Shown piece by piece: positions 56,871 to 64,000 of a stretch of 64,000 nucleotides of DNA. Origin of the DNA: Peromyscus leucopus (lineage: Eukaryota; Chordata; Mammalia; Rodentia; Cricetidae); contig NC_051068.1 of assembly GCF_004664715.2 (NCBI RefSeq), positions 54,632,953-54,696,952 of the forward strand, read 5' to 3'. The first letter of the stretch is position 1; the number at the start of each line of letters is the position of its first letter. The position numbers and the translations under genes were made by a program. The notes under the pieces are model-generated. The model was not told the DNA's origin, searched no databases, and saw only the letters and a program-made list of their open reading frames with translations.

Positions 56871-59149
56871 CAAAAGTATTTATGACTTGGTTCTCATTTT
56901 AGAGGTAATATGATTCCGTTATCTAAATTGTCTTTAATTACTTCTCTCAAAAATTAATATGATTGCATATTAGCTATAGTACCTGCACTATGCTTGTGAA
57001 TTACTGGTATATATAATCTTGCAAGGAATAGAGCTGGTAGAATTGTAGATTTACAAAATTCACTCCTCCAACAAGGTTATTCTAACTCATGTTATTTCCA
57101 CGTAAACACATACCTCTCCTTGGTGCCATGTCTTATTCATCTAACTCAACATCTCAAGGATTTAAATCACAAACCTTCACTTTCTTTGTATTTGGTATTA
57201 TTGTTAATCTGCTCATAATTATTCTTTTAACAAGTAAATAATACAGTTTTAATAACTTCTAATAAATACAGTCTGATATCTATAAGTATAAGTTGTTATA
57301 GTTCTCTGAAAGAACACTGCTCATCAATGTAAAGAACACCTACCATAATAGCTGAACCTCAATACTGTGTATGTAAAAAATCTATTTAATTGGAGGCAAA
57401 CTGTCAACACATCCCCATGGCATTCTCTAAATGGCATCACTGCTGAATCGACTGTAGTGGAACAATCTGAATGACAGTTGATGTCTAGGTCCTTACATTG
57501 AGGAAACAGTTAACTAGTGAAAAAAATCTCATGAGGGGATATTTGTGTTAAGATAATTTTGTGCATATTGATTATGCTGGCAGGTATGCCAGCATAAAAT
57601 TATCTAAGATTTTAAACTGTTCATTGAAAATAGGTGCATCTCATTATCTATAAAACATATTTCAAAACATCCACAAAACAGGAACATATAAACCATTTAA
57701 CCTTTAATAGTGATGTTTAAAAAATTGGGTTTCCAATGCTTAAGTCATAACAATAATGCATATATGTTATCTTAAAATATTTCAATACAAAATATATAAA
57801 TGCCATTTGCTATGACATTAATACACTTAATATCTGTAACAAGTATTACAAGAAATCTAAAGAGGAAAAAATATTGTATAAAAAGTCAGTGGTTTCTGAA
57901 TGAAAATCTGTAAGAGAAAAATACAGAGGGCTAACAAATATGTATAAATGTTCAAGTCTATGATCTGTTTCCTCTAACATTTATTTGAATCTGCAGGCTT
58001 TTATTTCACTTATGGTGTTTTCTTATTTATACTTTTATTATCCATCCTTTTAAAACCATATTAATCCTAATATCTCATACATGGAAAAGTAGATAATAAC
58101 ATCTGAAAATATAGGTAGTAGTCACATAATGATATCAACTTGACAATGTGTGTATTAAAGTTAAGCTCATTGTCATTACTCTAGAGATTCATACAGAGGA
58201 AAGAAATAAAATATAATCTAGCTATGGTCCAAAAATATTAGAAATCACCAACATTGAGAAGAAAACTAATAAAAAACCTCACACACTTTAAAACAAAGTG
58301 AAATATATTTTATATTTCAATAGAAACACAGAAGAATATCTCCATGTCTTCTGTCTGTGTGTGGTTGGTACCCATTTTACAATTGACATTGTATTTGTAT
58401 GGATGGATGAGACCATTCTACATGCATTTATAAAAGAAACATGAGTCACATGAAATCCCAGAGTAACTATTCAATCTAACATGTGGTATTATAAAAGGGA
58501 TGCTTCCTCTTTATATTTAAAGTAATAAAAATAAATGTTAATATTTATTCCAGGTTAGCATGGAAATTGCTATATATCCTAAGCTATCCTAAAACTCATA
58601 ATAATCCTTTCTCAGCTGTCCAAGTGCAGAGTCCAGTGTTCTGATTTTGTTATATTTCCCCAGCTCAGTACTAAATTTAAGTTTGTTCAAATTTACAGCA
58701 GCTGGGAGTAGAAACTGGACTTGAGTTACTTATTCTAACAACATATGAAAAATCAAAGCTTTAATTTTTGTTAAAATCTTTTAAAAACTGACATAAGTTG
58801 AGCTCTGATGTACATTTTTTGTTGATAAAAATAGGTTTAATTTTTCACATAATTTTTTTACTAAATTTGTATAGTATTTTAAGAGTAAACTTTTTGTTTT
58901 AAATTCTTAGAAATTTATTTTAAAACTAAGAAAATTATAGCTTCTGGGCATTTTGACTATGATAAAGCATAAAATTAAAGAAACAAGTAAAAAACTGAAA
59001 GTTAATAGAAAATATTAATATTATTATATGCATTGAAAGATGAAAACACACCTTCAGTGATTTTTTTTTTTTGCTTGAACATTTTGGGATTACTGTCTCT
59101 ACTCATTTATGTTTTTAAAACACATAATGTCTTTATTAAAATATTAATA
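56871..59149. other. sequence without recognised gene
   Basis: AT-rich, no known repeat seen. Contains the stem-loop at 57551-57605. 57310-57540 is less AT-rich and could be old unique sequence. Confidence 0.45.
57551..57605. repeat. imperfect palindrome / stem-loop
   Basis: Inner arms TTATGCTGGCA (57572-57582) and TGCCAGCATAA (57587-57597) pair perfectly around GGTA. Outer arms AGATAATT (57551-57558) and AATTATCT (57598-57605) pair as well, with 13 extra bases on the left. Confidence 0.9.
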
Positions 59150-59760
59150 TGTATCAAGTTGTTACTCCAGAAATCCCAAGAGGTCCCAAACAGTATTAAC
59201 TATTGACATTGTTCTTGATTACCAATGAGAACTTTATTATAAGTGCAGATTTCTGAAGACACCACCCTTTGACCACATGACATGGAGACATGCTTCACCA
59301 ACTGATGCAACCTAGAAGCTCCTCACTTCTGGTGAGCTTTAATAGAACAAGAAAGTGCTTTGAAGATGTTAGGGAAGAAAACTAATCAATAGTCATACCC
59401 AGGTTTGAACATTGTGAGCTACAATAATGACTTGTGTGGCAAAATATAAAACAATATCTTGGTGCCATAGGGGCATGACTGTAATGGGAGTAACCAACAT
59501 CATTTTAAATTTGATTTAAGGCCCACTCCAAAAGAAAGAGCTCATCATGTCTGGTACTAAAAACCTGGAAAGAATCATGTGCCTAGGGAAGTCATAGGTC
59601 CTACTACCATTATTGTACTCAGGAGTACATTGTCAAACTGCTGCTGTATACCCTTAGACTAATTCAACTCTCACTCCTCATCAAAAAAGTGTTTTTAGAA
59701 AGTAGATGTCAGTAATTAGACAATTGATCAAAGTGCAGAGAATATATGACTGTGGAGTGT
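59150..59760 (+). mobile_element. L1 (Lx-type) 3'UTR fragment
   Basis: 'CTGAAGACACCACCCTTTGACCACATGAC', 'GTTTGAACATTGTGAGCTACAATAATGACTTG', 'GGTGCCATAGGGGCATGACTGTAATGGGAGTAACCAAC', 'GATTTAAGGCCCACTCC' follow an Lx-type 3'UTR in the plus sense. Confidence 0.7.
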
Positions 59761-59883
59761 ATTCTATCTCATTTAATAATAATTGATATGAAATAGTATT
59801 ATAATACTGTACTATAAAGGTAATAAACTACCTGAGAGAGTAATTTAATGTTTAAATCATAGCAATATATTTGTAGCAAGTGA

Positions 59884-59888
<5 letters not shown>

Positions 59889-59929
<41 letters not shown>
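59889..59929. repeat. (TG)n microsatellite
   Basis: About 20 TG units. Confidence 0.97.
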
Positions 59930-59931
<2 letters not shown>

Positions 59932-60859
59932 TTAGCTCTATTGTTGAAAACTGTTAACTCTGTATCACTCTCAAGACAACTATCCAGGTATCGTTATTGA
60001 AGTTCTCTAGCTGAGTATAACTACTGTCCACCATACTGGACATCATTACTTTAGTTTGTTTCCTTTGCAGTCTGATATTTGAGGTTCATTGAAATGTTGT
60101 CCTGCCACAGCCACAGGAATATCCAGAGTAGTAAGAACCACTCATGTGGTTCACAGACATATGTTTCTTAACACTTCATTTCTAAAATAAAAATAAACAA
60201 ATAAAAGAAATCACTTAATAAAAACCAAGAAAAGAAATCAAATGGCAAATGACCAACTGAAAAAAAAAAAAGGTATGTGAATTAGGGATAACAGAGAGAA
60301 CTACATGGATAGAAAAAAATCAATATCAATGAAAAGGAGGAAGTTGTGAGTACAGATAACAATCTTTAGTTTAGAAGCATCAGATACATTTCCAATATTA
60401 CTTATTATTGTTGTTTATTAAATTGTATTTAACATCTCTACAGCAACCATGAGAAGATTTTCTTAAAAGCTGTGTGATATTTTTCCCTGTGGAGATATTA
60501 AGAGGTGTCTATTTACCCAAAATAGGGAACCAATGTCAGCAACAAAGAAAATTCACCCAAATTTAGCTTGATGACTTAATAAGTTGCTGGGATATTGATG
60601 AAGGTTTACTTATAGGAACATCAATGACTCAAATATCAACTACATTACCCAAACACCTATACAAGTAGTGGTTACAACATACATAACCATTCCTGTCCAA
60701 CATGGAGACAGCTCTACTGAAGATGTCCTCTTCCTCACCAGTGCCTAATACTATTATAGCCCCCAAGAAGAACCTTTTTTTAACATTCTTATCTCCCTGA
60801 GTCTCATGGGCTTCATTAGTTTTCAGAGTCTTATGATCCTTCCCACTCCCTCAAGAATG
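59930..60859. other. unassigned; 60480-60859 may be repeat-derived
   Basis: 'AGGGAACCAATGTCAGCAACAAAGAAAATTCACCC' onward feels like a rodent repeat (possibly antisense L1 3'UTR extending to 61570), but I could not name it. Confidence 0.3.
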
Positions 60860-61570
60860 GAATATTCCAACATGGATTAAATGGATTCATAGAACTCTAA
60901 TACTTCTCTACTTCTCATATTCCTTTTCTGTATATTTTCTGAACATCACAAGAGATGGCATAGATGTCTAATTTTTTATTTTCATTTTAGAGTTGAGACT
61001 GGGATACTATGTAATGCTCACCTGTTTTCCGTACCTTGAAAAGTTATAGTCTCTGCAATGATTGCTTGTATTCTTCAAAAAGTAGTGTTTTGTTTCCTGA
61101 CCTCAGCTGACATCAACAATAATTTGTGGTCACATATATAAATGTATATGGAAGACAATTTGATATACATATTGCATCGTTTTTTAAAATACACAACAAT
61201 ATGCCTGGTCTTCCTACTAGTATCTATGGCCGCCTTAGCCACAAGTCTTAGCTCTGGATTACAATACCAAATATGAGTGCCCCTCCTGTGAAATAAGACC
61301 TAAGATCCAATAAGAAAATAATTGGACTTTGTCATAAAAATAACATCCCTACTGCATGAGAGGATGTATTTTGCCTAACGTGACATATTGGTAATATATA
61401 GCATGCCTGATCCATAACAAGCAGGACTGTCAGTAACATTACTCCTCCCAGCAGGCTACATCACTCCTTCCCATACCATCTGAGTTGACTTTTCTATGTC
61501 CTACAAATAGAGCATGTTGTGTTTTCAGTAGCTAAACATATAACTGACATTAGTCACAGAGGCTTTTAAG
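60860..61570 (-). mobile_element. L1 (Lx-type) 3'UTR, minus strand, diverged
   Basis: 'AGTTGAGACTGGGATACTATGTAATGCTC', 'CCTAAGATCCAATAAGAAAATAATTGGAC', 'GCAGGACTGTCAGTAACATTACTCCTCCCAGCAGGCTACATC' are antisense Lx 3'UTR blocks, comparable to 25350-25560. Confidence 0.5.
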
Positions 61571-63429
61571 GTTTGTGAACCCAATCTTTTCACCAACTAA
61601 GTCATAGAGAAAAAAAATACATCTCTGATGCTAGGAATCTTACCCAACAAACATGGATTTATGGATTCTTCACTTCACTCAGACAACATATATTGTTTCA
61701 AAATCTTTGCCTGCTATATATATTCTTCTTCCATATGTTTTCCTAAATGTGTAACATACTCAGGAGTTGGCATAATGTGATGACAAGATTTCATGGAAGT
61801 CAGGCAGGATCTCTGAAGGCTCTCTGCTTTTTGAATCAAACAAGTATGAACTGATATTGGGATTGAGAAGCCAGTAGGGCTTAACACAAACAATTACCAA
61901 GAATCAGTTCAACACAGAAAGATTCCACCAAGAGAATAATGTAGCATCTTCCACAGGAGATGCTACCTGATTTAGCTCTCTATAACTTCCTGACTTGCAC
62001 CATTTCCTCAGCCTGGGGACTACTCTGTAACTGCCTCAAATCTCCCCATTCCTGAGAGAACTGGCAGGAAAGTTCATATTGGTTGAACTGGCTTATAGCT
62101 TTTCAGTAGAAGGACTGCTCTCTTTCTCTTACCAGGCTGCCACTTCAGTTAGACAGGCATGACCACAGTCCATTCCTCTGTTCTGACAGTCTCTAACCTT
62201 GCATTATTTTGTTTATGCATTGGCTGGCTAGAGAAATGGCCCAGCGCTGGATGAATAACCTCCCTGCCTGGCATACTTTCTTACAGGGAGAAAGAAACAT
62301 ACTACGTTCCGGTATAATAACTTGACACACCACCAGCAGAAGGATAACCATTTTCACCCGACCCACTTTGCCTTCTACTCTCTTTAAACTTTACTGAAAG
62401 GTTACTTTGCCTCTAAATCCTCCAAAACTCACAGACATAGCATTATACTTGGCATTATTTTTTTTTCTAGGAACTGCAGTCACATTTAATTTCAAGTGAC
62501 TTAGGCTGACGCTTTGTCTGACTTTCTTTTTTATTTTCTCCACCAGATTTCTTTAGCACCTATGCACCTCATTTATGTTCTGAACTAAACTGTTCATATC
62601 TTCCATAGCCTTTCCTAACTCATAAAGATCACATCTCACCCATACCAGTCTTGAGGTCCTTGCTGATTTTACTTTTTTCTTTTCTTTCTCATGAACTTGT
62701 ATGACCTGGAAAGGTGGGTGTAGACTTCTGTCTCTCTTTAAAGACATAGTATTTTTTTTCTAATTCTTTGAGAATCTCGTGCGCATGCCCAGTTCTTTCA
62801 TTAATGTCTTCCTTTGTTCTGTTGTCTACCATCCTTGATGCTCATGAGAGACATGAGCCATGGATAGCCAAGCATCCCTAATGGCTCCTGTGTGCTGGTC
62901 CAAGAATGACCAATTTCCCTCATATTGCCTCAGGTTATGCAGCTTCTGTCTCAAAGAAGGAGGAGCTAATATATTACGCATTTTCTCTGTCTCTGGAGCA
63001 CTAAGACTTATCCCATCTTCCTTTTTTGTCCCACAATCTCATAAACAGACTTTCATGGGCTTTGTCATTTATGATTTAAAACTCATTCTCAAGTCAAGCA
63101 GTTTAGAGGAACAATTTTCCCTAATTAGCATGTGTTCTTTTACTGAATTATTATTAAGAACCCTGTCTGTATGCTTAATTATAGGTCTTCCTTTCCTCCT
63201 TATTAAATTTCAGATTTGAGGAACATTCTCTGTAATTTCTACCCATTTTCTATATTTTTATTGTGAAAATTTTCCCCATAAATTCCAAATTCTATGTATT
63301 TAAAGGGTTCTTATGCACACATATATAATTTGCATTATTTTTTCCTTTATATTTGCCAACTCTCAGAAATGACTAATTAGCATATTTATCTTATCCTCCC
63401 TTCTTAATATTACTTTCTATTAGTTTTAA
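61571..63429. other. unassigned, possibly old retroelement debris on minus
   Basis: Less AT-rich than average, with open frames of 119 codons (plus, 62860-63219) and 64 codons (minus, 62553-62747). Neither shows a known domain; the plus frame has hydrophobic C-terminal residues but no signal peptide. The minus frame is rich in K/R/E and could be a gag-like relic. No gene call is supported. Confidence 0.25.
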
Positions 63430-63635
63430 TTATGTGTGCATGTGTGTATCCATGGGTGCATACGCACATGTGAGTAAAAGGGACATGGGAAGCCAGAGAC
63501 ATCAGATTCCCCTTGGCACTAGAGTTACTGAATCGTGTGAACTACCTGTTGTGGGCTTGGGACCCAAACTTCAATCCTTTGCAAGATATGGAAAGACTCT
63601 GAACCATCTTCTGAACCATCTCCAACTCCACCATC
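63430..63635 (-). mobile_element. B3-like SINE, minus strand
   Basis: 'GTGTGCATGTGTGTATCCATGGGTGC', 'GACATCAGATTCCCCTTGGCACTAGAGTTAC', 'GGGACCCAAACTTCAATCCTTTGCAAG', 'GAACCATCTTCTGAACCATCTCC' follow antisense B3. The final ACCATCT motif is partly doubled. Confidence 0.75.
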
Positions 63636-64000
63636 TTTTCAGGTTTCTTACCAAGGCAGAAACTAGTTCAAAAATAGAATCCAAATGTCTTTTTCTTGCT
63701 GTATTTTTCTTCTCTGCATGAGCAAGCTCATTCTGGGCAGACGGTTGAGCCTCCATTGCATTCGATAGTACCCACAGCAAGGATCGTGTACCTGTCAGCT
63801 CAGTGTGGTTAGAATCCCGTCCCATACATACTACTTTGAGGGTTTATAATACATTGTACTATTTATTAGTCATTTGGGGGACTTTTGCCTGGCAGACCCC
63901 ATCCATTAAAGAGTCATTCCACATAATACAGCAAAGAAAATACAGCCATACTGGGGTTCTCCCAAGGAGTTCTACACCTTCAGACAGCTCAACCTTGGTT
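63636..64000. other. sequence without recognised gene
   Basis: Nothing recognised; the window ends inside it. Confidence 0.4.

Noticed and set aside
1..64000. CRISPR arrays, operons, ribosome binding sites, bacterial terminators
   Set aside because: The DNA is from a mammalian nuclear genome; the regular repeats are microsatellites, SINEs and LTRs.
1..64000. CpG-island promoter or tRNA/rRNA gene
   Set aside because: No GC-rich, CpG-dense stretch was seen. tRNA-like A/B boxes occur only inside SINEs.

Overview
This window is repeat-rich, AT-rich mammalian DNA from a rodent nuclear genome. I found no intact protein-coding gene, no structural RNA gene and no CRISPR array. The SINE consensus points to a murid or cricetid rodent. 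B1 copies open with a GCCGGGCGGTGGTGGCGCACG-type start, which I associate with cricetids (hamsters, voles, deer mice) rather than Mus or Rattus. L1 remnants are of the rodent Lx type. Family names are given from memory of consensus sequences; no repeat library could be run.

Layout. 1-2.8 kb: old L1 3' end holding an LTR scrap, then an ORR1-like MaLR LTR whose tail became an AAT microsatellite. 2.8-7.1 kb: mostly unassigned sequence. 7.2-10.3 kb: two L1 pieces back to back in opposite orientation, one with a 118-bp inverted duplication. 12.2-17.2 kb: an almost full-span ancient L1 (ORF1, ORF2, 3'UTR, poly-A), split first by a 388-bp solo LTR and then by a B1 plus a second L1 tail. 17.2-20.5 kb: low-repeat sequence with a possible noncoding exon. 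20.5-25.7 kb: three more L1 3' ends. 25.7-31.2 kb: sparse B1 and tRNA-type SINEs. 31.5-46.7 kb: an LTR-rich district with MaLR-like LTRs, RMER17-like LTRs, the 388-bp family, and two related LTR families that carry B1-derived modules and a TATA box, with noncoding internal sequence. 49-53 kb: L1, LTR and ERV pieces in nested order. 53-57 kb: B1 copies with readable target-site duplications. 57-64 kb: unassigned sequence with L1 3'UTR pieces and a B3-like SINE.

There is no gene pathway to describe. What can be read is a transposition history: old Lx-type L1s were interrupted by ERVK-type LTRs with 6-bp duplications, and B1 SINEs with 10-15 bp duplications came late. The window is best read as intergenic or intronic. 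I did not find a new biological system. The items most worth a second look are fold-back structures inside L1 and LTR copies, an LTR family that amplified with captured B1 sequence, and a possible spliced noncoding exon near 19.5-19.8 kb.
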